Assembly: GCA_042408875.1 (NCBI GenBank)
Contig: JBHOQS010000022.1
Location: 248,001-312,000 of the forward strand
Length of the DNA: 64,000 nt
From: JBHOQS01 sp042408875
GTDB lineage: Bacteria; Chloroflexota; UBA11872; JBHOQS01
Direction: 5' to 3'
The notes beneath the pieces were generated by a model. It worked only from the letters and a program-made list of their open reading frames with translations, searched no databases and had not been told where the DNA came from. This document shows, in pieces, positions 6,789 to 15,433 of the stretch. The translations under genes and the position numbers were made by a program. Position 1 is the first letter of the stretch. Each line of letters begins with the position of its first letter.

Positions 6789-9425
6789 TCAGTGTCGCTG
6801 CCAGATGAGCCACACGGCTACCACCAACGTTGCCAGAGCCCCGATGGCGGCCAGGTATACCCATTCCGCCACCCGCGCCCGCAGGGGCGGGTGCATGATC
6901 TCCTCGGCGCTGCGTGGTGGACGGAAGCTACGCAGGCGCAGCGAGTTCGTTACTACGCTGACGCTAGACATGGCCATAGCTGCTGCGGCGAGCACCGGGT
7001 TGAGCAGAGCGCCGAAGATCGGGTAGAGCACTCCCATCGCCACCGGGATCAGGACCACATTATACGCAAAGGCCCAGAAGAGGTTCTGCCGGATCGTGCT
7101 GATGGTGCGGCGTGACAGGGCGATAGCGGTAACGACTCCACGTACATCCCCACCGACGAGAGTAATGTCGCTGGCCTCGATCGCCACGTCGGTCCCGGTG
7201 CCGATAGCGATACCGAGATCGGCCTGGGCCAGCGCCGGGGCATCGTTGACCCCATCGCCCACCATAGCCACGACCTTTCCCTGCGCCCGGAGCTCTTTCA
7301 CCTTCTCGGCTTTCTGCTCAGGCCGGACCTCCGCCATGACGTAGCGGATACCGAGCTGGCGAGCGATCGCCTCGGCGGTACGCCGGTTGTCGCCAGTGAG
7401 CAGCCACACCTCCAGACCGAGTGCGTGGAGCTGGCTGACCGCCTCGGCCGACTCCGGCTTGAGCGTATCGGCTACGGCAATGATACCGGCCGGCCGGCCA
7501 TCGACGCCTACAAACATCGGCGTCTTGCCTGCTGCGGCCAGTACCTCAGCCTGGGGGAGCAAGCCATCGAGGGAGATCCCGCGCTGCTCAAGCAGCGCGG
7601 CGTTGCCCAGCAGCACCTCACGTCCTTCGACGCGGGCGTGCACGCCCCGGCCGGCGATGGCCTCGAACTCCTGCGCCTCGACCAACAGCAGCCCGAGCTC
7701 ACGGGCTCGCGCCACGATCGCCTCACCCAGGGGATGCTCCGACCCGAGCTCGGCTGCTGCCGCCAGGCGCAACAGCTCCTGCTCAGACCGCCCGTTGACC
7801 GGCAGGACGTCTGTCACAGCCGGCTTTCCGCGCGTGAGCGTGCCCGTCTTGTCCAGGATGATGGCGGTGACCTTGTGCGCCAGTTCCAGGGCCTCACCAC
7901 CGCGGATCAGCACTCCATACTCTGCGCCTTTGCCGGTACCGACCATGATTGCCGTCGGCGTGGCCAGGCCCATGGCGCAGGGGCAGGCGATGATCAACAC
8001 CGAGATCGTCGCCTGCAACGCGTAAGTGAGGCGGGGCTCTGGCCCGAGCAGAAGCCAGGCTACGAAGGTGAGTGCCGCCAGCGCCAGGACACCCGGTACG
8101 AAGTAGCTCGAGATCACATCAGCCAGCCGCTGGATCGGCGCTTTGGAGCCTTGCGCCTCCTCGACGAGTCGGATGATCTGTGCCAGCGCCGTGTCCGCGC
8201 CGACCTTTGTGGCGCGGAAGGTGAACGAGCCACTGCGGTTCAGCGTTCCGCCGATGACTTCATCGCCGGGGCCCTTCTCCACCGGCATGCTCTCCCCGGT
8301 GAGCATACTCTCGTCGAGGGTCGAGCGCCCCTCCACGATGATGCCGTCTACCGGCACCTTCTCACCCGGTCGGACGCGGATCAGATCGCCCACTTGCAGC
8401 TCAGCGACCGGCACATCGACCTCGGTCCCGTCACGAAGGACGCGAGCCGTCTTCGGCGCCAGGCCCAGCAGGCGTTTGATCGCCGCGCTGGTCTGGCCCT
8501 TGGCCCGCGCCTCCAGGTACCGGCCAAGCAGAATGAGCGCAATAATGATGCTCGACGTGTCGTAGTACGTCGCCGGCGTCAGACCGGCGTGGTGGAACAC
8601 GTCAGGGAAGAGGGTAGCCACAACGCTGTACAGGTAGGCCGCCGACGTGCCCAGGGCCACCAGTGTGTTCATATTGCTGGTGAAGTGCCTCGCCGCTGCC
8701 CACGCGCCGCGGTAGAACTGCCAGCCGGCCCAGAACTGCACCGGGGTCGCCAGCACGAAGAGCAGGAGATTCTCCTGCGCCATGCTGAGGGGCAGCTTCC
8801 AGGGCGAGAACATCACGCCCAGGATGAGCGCGCTAGCCGCCAGGCTGAAGAGCAGCTTGAGACGGAGGGTACGTTCCTCCACACGCTGCCGCTCGTCCTG
8901 GGCGCCTACAGCGGGCAGCCCGGTTGGGGCGGTCTGCTCTTCCCGGATGCGGTAGCCGGCGCGCTCCACCGCCCGCCTGAAATCCTCCAGGGCGACCGTC
9001 CCTGGCACATACCGCACCGTGGCCTTCTCCGTCGCCAGGTTCACCGTGGCTGACAGCACGCCGGGCAGGCGCAGCAGGGCCCGCTCTACCCGTCGCACGC
9101 AGGAGGCGCAGGTCATGCCCTCGATCGAGAGCGTCATCTCCGCCGTGCCCACCGTATAGCCCGCCTGCTCGACAGCCTTGATCAGGTCCTCAAGACGTGC
9201 CTGGCCGGGATCAATAGCGACCGCCGCGCGTTCGTTCGCCAGGTTCACGCTGGCGCTCCGCACGCCCGGCACCTTCGAGAGGGCCCGCTCCACCCGCCGC
9301 ACGCAGGAGGCGCAGCTCATCCCCTCGATGGGCAGGCTGAGCAGGACCTCGCCCTCCTGCTGACGGTGTGCGCCGGTCTCCGGCGTGTTCGGCATGTTCG
9401 AGGCGGCTGGGGTCGTCGAAACCAT
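6789..9425 (-). CDS. copA: Copper-exporting P1B-type ATPase
   Basis: This 878-residue membrane pump exports Cu(I) using ATP. Two N-terminal HMA domains carry GMSCASC (about 35-41) and GMTCASC (about 103-109). TM segments follow, then the actuator LTGES, the metal-translocating CPC in ACPCAMGLATP, the phosphorylation site DKTGT, the nucleotide-binding HP in SEHPLGEA, and GDGVNDAPAL. The last helices contain YN and MSS motifs typical of Cu(I) pumps. The ATG at 9425 has GAAGGA about 10 nt upstream; the in-frame GTG at 9443 lacks a spaced site. The gene lies between csoR and copZ, and the AT-rich gap upstream holds an inverted repeat that could be its own control site. Confidence 0.95.
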   Translation of the reverse strand: MVSTTPAASNMPNTPETGAHRQQEGEVLLSLPIEGMSCASCVRRVERALSKVPGVRSASVNLANERAAVAIDPGQARLEDLIKAVEQAGYTVGTAEMTLSIEGMTCASCVRRVERALLRLPGVLSATVNLATEKATVRYVPGTVALEDFRRAVERAGYRIREEQTAPTGLPAVGAQDERQRVEERTLRLKLLFSLAASALILGVMFSPWKLPLSMAQENLLLFVLATPVQFWAGWQFYRGAWAAARHFTSNMNTLVALGTSAAYLYSVVATLFPDVFHHAGLTPATYYDTSSIIIALILLGRYLEARAKGQTSAAIKRLLGLAPKTARVLRDGTEVDVPVAELQVGDLIRVRPGEKVPVDGIIVEGRSTLDESMLTGESMPVEKGPGDEVIGGTLNRSGSFTFRATKVGADTALAQIIRLVEEAQGSKAPIQRLADVISSYFVPGVLALAALTFVAWLLLGPEPRLTYALQATISVLIIACPCAMGLATPTAIMVGTGKGAEYGVLIRGGEALELAHKVTAIILDKTGTLTRGKPAVTDVLPVNGRSEQELLRLAAAAELGSEHPLGEAIVARARELGLLLVEAQEFEAIAGRGVHARVEGREVLLGNAALLEQRGISLDGLLPQAEVLAAAGKTPMFVGVDGRPAGIIAVADTLKPESAEAVSQLHALGLEVWLLTGDNRRTAEAIARQLGIRYVMAEVRPEQKAEKVKELRAQGKVVAMVGDGVNDAPALAQADLGIAIGTGTDVAIEASDITLVGGDVRGVVTAIALSRRTISTIRQNLFWAFAYNVVLIPVAMGVLYPIFGALLNPVLAAAAMAMSSVSVVTNSLRLRSFRPPRSAEEIMHPPLRARVAEWVYLAAIGALATLVVAVWLIWQRH

Positions 9426-9484
9426 CAGTGCAAGATCCTTCACACCTTAAGGTCAAAAATTAAATAATAAATCTAAAAATCTAA

Positions 9485-9517
9485 GTTTATAATGGGTTTA
9501 TAACCGACGCTATAAAC
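9485..9517. promoter_or_regulatory. Repeats in the AT-rich csoR-copA gap
   Basis: Direct copies of GTTTATAA lie at 9485-9492 and 9496-9503. The second copy also forms an inverted repeat, GTTTATA (9496-9502) with TATAAAC (9511-9517). The surrounding 80 bp are strikingly AT-rich. This could be a copA promoter/operator separate from the csoR promoter. Confidence 0.4.
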
Positions 9518-9537
9518 TGTAGCAGGAAGACTCGGCC

Positions 9538-9804
9538 TCACCGGCTCGCCAGCTCATAGAGTTCCGTCAGTTCCTGGATCACTTGGCTGTCGCGGCCGGC
9601 GCGGATGCCTTCGGGCACACACTGCTTCAGGTGGCCGGCCAGAATGATCCCCTCAATCTTGTCGAGTGCACGCTGGACAGCGTAGAGCTGCTTCAGCACA
9701 TCCACGCAGTACTGGCCCTCTTCCACCATCTTCCGGATGCCCTTCAGATGCCCCTCCACGTATGCCAGGCGGCGCAGGGCATCCTGTCTCGTCTCTGCGT
9801 CCAT
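9538..9804 (-). CDS. csoR: CsoR-type copper-sensing repressor
   Basis: This 88-residue all-helical DNA-binding repressor is of the CsoR/RcnR (DUF156) family. The Cu(I) ligand set Cys-His-Cys is present: C33 in QYCVDVLKQL, and H58 and C62 in GHLKQC. Copper binding would release the protein from its operator and derepress export genes. Length matches the family (85-105 residues). It is first in the csoR-copA-copZ set, 112 bp upstream of copA. A GC-rich inverted repeat overlaps its probable transcription start, consistent with autoregulation. Confidence 0.9.
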   Translation of the reverse strand: MDAETRQDALRRLAYVEGHLKGIRKMVEEGQYCVDVLKQLYAVQRALDKIEGIILAGHLKQCVPEGIRAGRDSQVIQELTELYELASR

Positions 9805-9827
9805 CGTAGCACGTCCCCTTTGCTGGC

Positions 9828-9865
9828 ACCACCCCTCCCCCCTGGGATGGGTCAGCTCTAGTATA
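9828..9865 (-). promoter_or_regulatory. Probable csoR promoter with CsoR-like operator
   Basis: Reading the minus strand, a -10 box TATACT lies at 9865-9860. It is followed at once by an imperfect GC-rich inverted repeat from ACCCATCCC (9852-9844) to GGGGTGGT (9835-9828). Pseudo-palindromes with C and G tracts at the promoter are usual for CsoR sites. Confidence 0.45.
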
Positions 9866-9970
9866 GCATAGTTGCCCGGCCGGTGCCATCACTGCGCTGG
9901 ACTCAGTGAAGGCGACTGCGGGTGAATATCCAGGGCAGGCCAGTATCGCGTCGAGCCGCCAGCGCCAGGA

Positions 9971-10894
9971 TCACTGAATACGCCGCCGGAGCCGGGGGTC
10001 CAGGGTGTCGCGCAGGGCATCGCCCAGCAGGTTGCACGCGAGGATGGTGATCGTGATGGTGAGCCCTGGGAACAGCACCATCCACCAGGGGGGCCGGAAG
10101 GCTTCCGCCAGCACGCCCCCCAGCATGTTGCCCCAGCTCGGCGCCGGCGGTGGCACCCCCACGCCCAGGAAGCTCAAGGCCGCCTCGGCGAAGATGGCTG
10201 TGCCGAGGTTCAAGCTGGCGACGACAAGCATCGGGGCGATGCATTGCGGGGCGATGTGGCGCAGCATCACGCGCCCTGGTGAAGCACCCAGGCAGCGCGC
10301 GGCTTCCACGTACGGGAACTCTTTGACGGCCAGCACCACCGACCGGACGATGCGCGTGCTGCCCGGCACCCGCGTGACGGCGATAGCGATGATGACCGTG
10401 TGCAGCCCGGCGCCCAGGGCCACCATCAGGAGCATCGCCAGGATCAGCGTGGGAAAGGCCAGCAGCACCTCGATGAGGCGCTGGCTGAGCAGGTCGATGC
10501 GGCGGCCCAGGTAGCCGCTGGTGATCCCCCAGAGGAAGCCAATGCTGTCGCCCAGCAGCACGGAGGCCACGCCGACGAGCAGCGTGACCCGTGTGCCATA
10601 AATGATCCGGCTGAGGACGTCGCGGCCGAGGTGGTCGGTGCCCAGGAGGTGCTGCAGCGAGGGCGGCTGCCGCGTCAGGGCGTAGTTGGCCGCCAGCGGG
10701 TCAAACGGGGCGAGACGGTCGGCGAACACTGCCACCAGGCCCAGGCCGGCGAGCACTAGGGCGCAGGCCAGACCAAGCGGTGCGCTGCGGGCGAAGCGGG
10801 CGATCGGACCGCCCAGCTGCCTGAGACTTGCCTCACCGAGGCGAAGCGGCCGCCTGGCGATCTGCGGTTGGGTGAGCGTGCGCGGCTGTGTCAT
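9971..10894 (-). CDS. Oligopeptide/dipeptide-type ABC transporter permease (DppC-like)
   Basis: This is an inner-membrane permease of about 307 residues with an N-terminal cytoplasmic tail, a first helix (LGLACALVLAGLGLVAVF) and a periplasmic loop ending LLGTDHLGRDVLSRIIYG, the DppC/OppC signature. The ATPase-contacting EAA loop reads YVEAARCLGASPGRVMLRHI. It would pair with the DppB-like permease encoded upstream. The start is ambiguous: a GTG at 10918 overlaps the upstream stop, but the ATG at 10894 has GAGGGAG close upstream and is preferred. No ATPase genes (DppD/F) follow. Confidence 0.88.
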   Translation of the reverse strand: MTQPRTLTQPQIARRPLRLGEASLRQLGGPIARFARSAPLGLACALVLAGLGLVAVFADRLAPFDPLAANYALTRQPPSLQHLLGTDHLGRDVLSRIIYGTRVTLLVGVASVLLGDSIGFLWGITSGYLGRRIDLLSQRLIEVLLAFPTLILAMLLMVALGAGLHTVIIAIAVTRVPGSTRIVRSVVLAVKEFPYVEAARCLGASPGRVMLRHIAPQCIAPMLVVASLNLGTAIFAEAALSFLGVGVPPPAPSWGNMLGGVLAEAFRPPWWMVLFPGLTITITILACNLLGDALRDTLDPRLRRRIQ

Positions 10895-10914
10895 CCCCTG
10901 CTCCCTCGGCTGCC

Positions 10915-11877
10915 TCACTGCTGGTGCCTGATGCGTGGGTCGAGCCAGCCATAGCTGAGATCGACCAGCAGATTGACGGCGGTGAAGATCAGGCCGTACA
11001 GCAACACCATATTCTGGATCATGGTCCAGTCTCGTTCATTAAGCGCCTGCACGAGCGCCAGCCCTAGGCCAGGCACACCGAACGCGCGCTCCACGGCCAC
11101 TGACCCGCCGAGCAGCCCGCCGAAGGCCAGCCCCGAGAGCGTCACCACCGGCAGGAGGGCGTTGCGGAAGACATGCCGCCACACCACCTGGCGATCGGCC
11201 AGACCCTTGGCCCGCGCCGTGCGCACATAGTCCTCGTGCAGCACCTCAAGCGCCGACGAGCGGACCATACGGGCAGTCACGGCGCCCAGGCTCAGCCCCA
11301 GCGCCAGCGCCGGGCCGATCGTCATCTGAAGATTGAGCCATGGATTGTCCCAGAAGTAAACGATCGTGAGTGGCGGCCGCCAGGTGAACACTAACACGCT
11401 GATCAGGATGAACGTGAGGCCGATCCAGAAGCTGGGCACGGCCATGAAGATGGTCACGCCCCCGCGGATGAGGTAATCCAGCAGGGTGTCGCGCCGTAGG
11501 GCGCTGAACAACCCGACAGGCACGCCGATCAGCCAGGAGAGCGCCACAGCCATGAGGGCGATCTGGGCCGTGATAGGGGCGCGGCGCAGGATCACATCGC
11601 GGATCGGCTCACCGCGCCAGAACGACATGCCCAGGTCGCCCCGCAGCACATCCCCCACCCACTTCAGGTACTGTTCATGGTATGGCCGGTCCAGTCCCAG
11701 GCTTGCTCGCGCCCGGCGGAGTTCCTCGGCCGTAAGGCGATAGGTACCCTGCCCTTCGCTGGCGATCATCGCTACTGGATCGCCCGGCAGCACCCGCATA
11801 GCTAGGAAGATCAGTACGGTAATGCCGATGATGGTGGGCACCGCCGCGAGCAGGCGGCTCAGGATGTACTTCTGCAT
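10915..11877 (-). CDS. Oligopeptide/dipeptide-type ABC transporter permease (DppB-like)
   Basis: This 320-residue membrane protein has the DppB/OppB opening (YILSRLLAAVPTIIGITVLI), the GDP motif in RVLPGDPV, and an EAA loop reading DYVRTARAKGLADRQVVWRH that docks the transporter ATPase. About six transmembrane helices are visible. It lies 14 bp downstream of the binding-protein gene and overlaps or abuts the DppC-like gene, so the three form one operon. The substrate is probably an oligopeptide or a related short polymer; it cannot be narrowed further. Confidence 0.88.
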   Translation of the reverse strand: MQKYILSRLLAAVPTIIGITVLIFLAMRVLPGDPVAMIASEGQGTYRLTAEELRRARASLGLDRPYHEQYLKWVGDVLRGDLGMSFWRGEPIRDVILRRAPITAQIALMAVALSWLIGVPVGLFSALRRDTLLDYLIRGGVTIFMAVPSFWIGLTFILISVLVFTWRPPLTIVYFWDNPWLNLQMTIGPALALGLSLGAVTARMVRSSALEVLHEDYVRTARAKGLADRQVVWRHVFRNALLPVVTLSGLAFGGLLGGSVAVERAFGVPGLGLALVQALNERDWTMIQNMVLLYGLIFTAVNLLVDLSYGWLDPRIRHQQ

Positions 11878-11891
11878 AGGTCACACCAGCA

Positions 11892-13577
11892 TCACTTGTC
11901 TAACCACACCGTTTCCATGTGACCCCATTGGGCGAAGGCGCGCTTGTCCAGGGCCAGCCCCTTCACGTAAGTGCGCCACATCGGCAGGTGGAACGTGAAG
12001 CCGATCAAATACCACGGCGGGTCCTGGTCCAGCAGGTCCTGGAGCTGGTCAGCAAGTTGCCTGCGCTTCTGCTCATCCGTCTCGGTGTCGTACTGGCGCA
12101 GCAGCCGGTCGAAGCCGGCATTCGAGTAGCCGCCCCAGTTGCGTGAGCCGCCGGTCTTCCAGTAGGTGTTTGCCAGCGGCGAGATGTCTGAGAGGATATG
12201 GCCCGGGGTGTCCAGGACAATGTCGAAGTTCCCCTTCTGCTGCTCGTCACCCAGCAGCGCCCGTTCGGTGACACGGATCCTGGTCTCGATGTTCAGCGTG
12301 CGCTTGAGCTGGTCCTGGAAGGCCGGTGCCATGATCTCAGCGTGGGGAGCCACCGAGGCCGACAGGAAGTCCACGCCTCTAATCCCGTCGGCGTAGCCCG
12401 CTTCGGCCAGCAGGCGCCTGGCTGTGGCAATGTCCTCTGACTTGTCCGGCCGGTAGCCCGGCAGCCGAGCGATCTGCTCAGGCGGTGTGGCGAATTTATC
12501 TCCGTAGGGGATCCAGCGGGTGAGGTTGATCCATTCCTGCGTCTGGAACGCTTTGATCAGATCCTGCCGGCTGACCGCCAGGTGGATGGCCCGCCGCACG
12601 CGCGGGTCGTCAAATGGCTTCTTGCGGGTGTTGAACAGCACCGCATAGGCGCCAAAATTCGGCAGCGTATTCACCTGGACGATATCTTTGCGCCGCTGCC
12701 CCTCTTCCCAGGTCTCGCGCGAGACGTTCCAGGAGAGATCAGCCTGTCCCGTGAGCACAGCGGTACCCCGATCACTCCAGGCAGGCACATGCAGCCACTC
12801 CATGCGGTCGATGTAGGGGAGTTCAGGCTCCCAGTAGTTGAGGTTGCGCTCGAAGACCCAGCGCTCCGCCTGCTTGTGCTCTTTGAAGATGAACGCACCG
12901 GTGCCTGGGGCGATGACCCGGCGGAGGTCCTGGCCGTTCTCATCCAGCGACTTCTTCGAATAGATTACGCTCGAGGGGTCGGCCAGCAATTCCAGGAAGT
13001 ATGCCCGCGGCTCCTTGAGGGTGAAGCGAACGGTCAGCCGGTCCACTGCCTCGACTTTGTCTACTACCGAGAATAGCTCACGGTTCGGGCTGACGATGCC
13101 CTGCGGCGGCCAGATAATGCGACGGAATGTGGCCACGACATCGTCGGCACCGAAGGGTGTGCCGTCATGGAACTTCACGCCGTCACGTAAGAAGAAGGTG
13201 TACCCCAGCTTATCTGCCGAGATCTCCCAGCGCTGCGCCAGGTCGGGGATGATGGAACGCAGGCCGTCGGCCAGGTTCCAGCGCACCAGATTGTTGTATA
13301 TGTGGCACAGCACATGGGTCGCGGCGCCCTGGTGGATATCGAAATGCGCGGTAGTGACGCCTACGGCAATGCGCAGCGTACCGCCACGCTTGGGATTCGG
13401 CTCAGGTGCGCGCAGCACGCCGGTCTGGGCTACCTGGGTGGTCGGCACCGCCGCGGGTGTCGGCGTAGGACGTGCTGCTGGCGCACATGCGTGTAGGAGA
13501 GGCAGCGCAGAGCCAAGCGCCAGGGAGCGCAGTGCCATGCGGCGAGAGACCAGTCCGTGCGACCTGCTGGTGAGCAT
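11892..13577 (-). CDS. ABC transporter substrate-binding lipoprotein, family 5 (peptide type)
   Basis: This 561-residue extracytoplasmic binding protein belongs to the SBP_bac_5 family. The N-terminus has a twin-arginine-like SRRMALRSLAL stretch, a hydrophobic core and a lipobox ending in HAC, so it is probably a Tat-exported lipoprotein. A Pro/Thr-rich linker follows. Family segments include LAQRWEISADKLGYTFFLRDGVKFHDGTPFGADDVV (visible from about residue 110) and the late RRQLADQLQDLLDQDPPW. The ATG at 13577 has GGAGGG 6 nt upstream; the frame is open further but without family similarity. It is the first gene of the importer operon. Confidence 0.88.
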   Translation of the reverse strand: MLTSRSHGLVSRRMALRSLALGSALPLLHACAPAARPTPTPAAVPTTQVAQTGVLRAPEPNPKRGGTLRIAVGVTTAHFDIHQGAATHVLCHIYNNLVRWNLADGLRSIIPDLAQRWEISADKLGYTFFLRDGVKFHDGTPFGADDVVATFRRIIWPPQGIVSPNRELFSVVDKVEAVDRLTVRFTLKEPRAYFLELLADPSSVIYSKKSLDENGQDLRRVIAPGTGAFIFKEHKQAERWVFERNLNYWEPELPYIDRMEWLHVPAWSDRGTAVLTGQADLSWNVSRETWEEGQRRKDIVQVNTLPNFGAYAVLFNTRKKPFDDPRVRRAIHLAVSRQDLIKAFQTQEWINLTRWIPYGDKFATPPEQIARLPGYRPDKSEDIATARRLLAEAGYADGIRGVDFLSASVAPHAEIMAPAFQDQLKRTLNIETRIRVTERALLGDEQQKGNFDIVLDTPGHILSDISPLANTYWKTGGSRNWGGYSNAGFDRLLRQYDTETDEQKRRQLADQLQDLLDQDPPWYLIGFTFHLPMWRTYVKGLALDKRAFAQWGHMETVWLDK

Positions 13578-13905
13578 GATACGCCCTCCAGTACCTCCGT
13601 AGAAAGCATAGTCGATTCTTTCATGACGTATGTCTGTCACGATGTCACCTGCTATGGTACTCTGGAGGCTGAGGAAGTCAACCCGGCGATGGCGGCAGGT
13701 TGGTAGAAGGGGCCCGGCCTGGAACTTGTAAAGGGATGAGTGATCCAGTAGCATACCCAGGCGGGACTCACCGCGTGCCGGGCAGAGTGTCGCGCAAGTA
13801 GCAGCAATGCACACCTTTTATTTTTAATTAATTAATTAATTTTTTATAATTTTACTATCATTTGCTCGTTACCTGGAGGTTGACGCATATTTCGGAGGGT
13901 GAGCG
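13578..13905. promoter_or_regulatory. Divergent intergenic region with AT-rich island
   Basis: This 328-bp gap separates the importer operon from the PhyH gene. Bases 13815-13862 are almost pure A/T, including four TTAA units at about 13824-13841 and TATAAT at 13845-13850 that could serve as a plus-strand -10 box. I see no gene in the gap. Confidence 0.4.
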
Positions 13906-15114
13906 ATGGCGACAAGCATGAGGGACTCAAACAGTGTACGGCGCGCAGGGCCAGCGTTTGGCGCCGGTATGATGGGCGGGCCGGCCATGGCCGCGCCAGC
14001 GCGGCGGAACAGCGCTGTCGGCGCGATCACGGTGCCGGACACCGGCCGCGGGCCGTCCCAGGTCTGGCTACGGCCGGAGAAGATCGCCACCGACTTCTCC
14101 GAGAGCCGGCCGCGCTACCGCGTGAGCGTCGAGGAGTACGTGACGTTCCACCGGCAGGGCTTCCTGGTGGTGCGCGGGCTGATCACCCCTGAAGAGGTGG
14201 AAGAGCTGCGGCAGCACACGGAGGACCTGATCTATGGACGCATCGAGGTGCCGGGCCTGGAGCCTCCGCCACCCGGGGCGAGCATCGCGGAGATCGAGCG
14301 GCGGTACCTGCGCATCCATATGCTGCATCGCCAACTCGAGATCCATGAGCGCTATTTACTCCACCCACGCATCCTGGATGTGCTGGAGGCGCTGATCGGC
14401 CCGGATGTGATGGCCATGCAGACCATGCTCTTCATTAAGCCCCCTGGTGGCGCCGGACAGGGCTATCATCAAGATTCGTACTATATCCCTACATATCCGG
14501 ATACGCTGTGCGGCGCCTGGTTGGCGATCGACCGCGCCGACGAGGAGAACGGCTGTCTGTGGTTCACCGTCGGCTCGCAGCATGAGCCCATCTACCCCAC
14601 CGAGGATCGCCTCACGCAGAACCACTCTAACCTGCGCGATCTCACGGTGGTGGCGAATGTCTCGCACATGGATGAGGAGCTCAACACGCTCAGCCGGATC
14701 GCTGCCAAGTATCCAGGCCAGGAGGTGCCGGTGATTTGCGAGCCGGGCGATGTAGTATTCTTCGGCGGGCATATCTTGCATCGCTCACATCCGAACCGCT
14801 CGAAGGATCGCTTCCGCCGAGCCTTCGTGGGCCATTATGCCAACGCCCGCTCGTTCACCATGTGGGGCTCACCGAACCGCCGCGAGCCGGCGAACCACCT
14901 GCACATCCTGGCGCGCGGCTGGACCCATCTGCCGTTCGCGCTGCCGCGCTTTGGCACGCCGTGCGCGGCGAACCAGCCCCGGGCCGAGGGCACCGAGGGC
15001 GGCGCACCCATGCCGATGGCGATGATGGCTGCCGGTGAGGACATGGTGGCCGCGCCACAGGACCCGGAACGCAATGATCCCGCGGCGATGCTGGAGCATG
15101 ACGCGAAGGCGTAG
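13906..15114 (+). CDS. Phytanoyl-CoA dioxygenase (PhyH) family protein
   Basis: This 402-residue enzyme is predicted to be a non-haem Fe(II)/2-oxoglutarate-dependent dioxygenase. The HxD iron motif is His188-Gln-Asp190 in GYHQDSYYIP. The distal His and 2-oxoglutarate Arg lie in the HILHRSHPNRSKDRFRRAF region (about 289-305). The first 45 residues and the last 50 are low-complexity (Gly/Ala/Met/Pro-rich) and outside the domain. The ATG at 13906 has GGAGGG at good spacing. The neighbouring Gfo/Idh oxidoreductase and ABC importer suggest catabolism of an imported compound, but the substrate is unknown. Confidence 0.85.
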   Translation: MATSMRDSNSVRRAGPAFGAGMMGGPAMAAPARRNSAVGAITVPDTGRGPSQVWLRPEKIATDFSESRPRYRVSVEEYVTFHRQGFLVVRGLITPEEVEELRQHTEDLIYGRIEVPGLEPPPPGASIAEIERRYLRIHMLHRQLEIHERYLLHPRILDVLEALIGPDVMAMQTMLFIKPPGGAGQGYHQDSYYIPTYPDTLCGAWLAIDRADEENGCLWFTVGSQHEPIYPTEDRLTQNHSNLRDLTVVANVSHMDEELNTLSRIAAKYPGQEVPVICEPGDVVFFGGHILHRSHPNRSKDRFRRAFVGHYANARSFTMWGSPNRREPANHLHILARGWTHLPFALPRFGTPCAANQPRAEGTEGGAPMPMAMMAAGEDMVAAPQDPERNDPAAMLEHDAKA

Positions 15115-15225
15115 TCCGCCGCGCCCATGTGCTGCTCCTCCCGGCATACCTAGTGCCTCTCTTTGCCTCTCTTAACCCTTCGGTAGAGGACAGGCGTCTA
15201 TAGGCGCCGTGCCGGCAAGGATCAC

Positions 15226-15433
15226 AGGAGGAGCGACCCGTAGCTGATCACAAGAGACTGGATACATTGATTACGCCAGCTTTGTGCAACAGCTCAACCA
15301 GCTCGTCCCGGACGCGGTGCGACGCGATTTCGGCCCGGACGTCCCCATCCTGGAGCGGGTGGCGCCGGAGCGAACGCGGCAGGTGATCGATCGTATCTGG
15401 CGCGCCGGTGCGCCAGGACAGGCGGCTGCCTAG
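15226..15433 (+). pseudogene. Coding-like remnant without a start codon
   Basis: From 15248 to the TAG at 15431 one frame reads like protein, ending FGPDVPILERVAPERTR... and IDRIWRAGAPGQAAA, with strongly GC-biased third positions. There is no ATG, and the only GTG (15284) lacks a ribosome site. A good AGGAGGAG lies at 15226-15233, but its frame stops at 15268-15270. This looks like a gene that lost its N-terminus or carries a frameshift near 15262. Its stop overlaps the stop of the convergent oxidoreductase gene. Product not recognised. Confidence 0.4.

Noticed and set aside
7425..9053. Long plus-strand open frame (over 500 codons) opposite copA
   Set aside because: It is antisense to a clear P-type ATPase, rich in Arg/Gln/Asp as expected from reversed GC-rich codons, and has no domain similarity or ribosome site.
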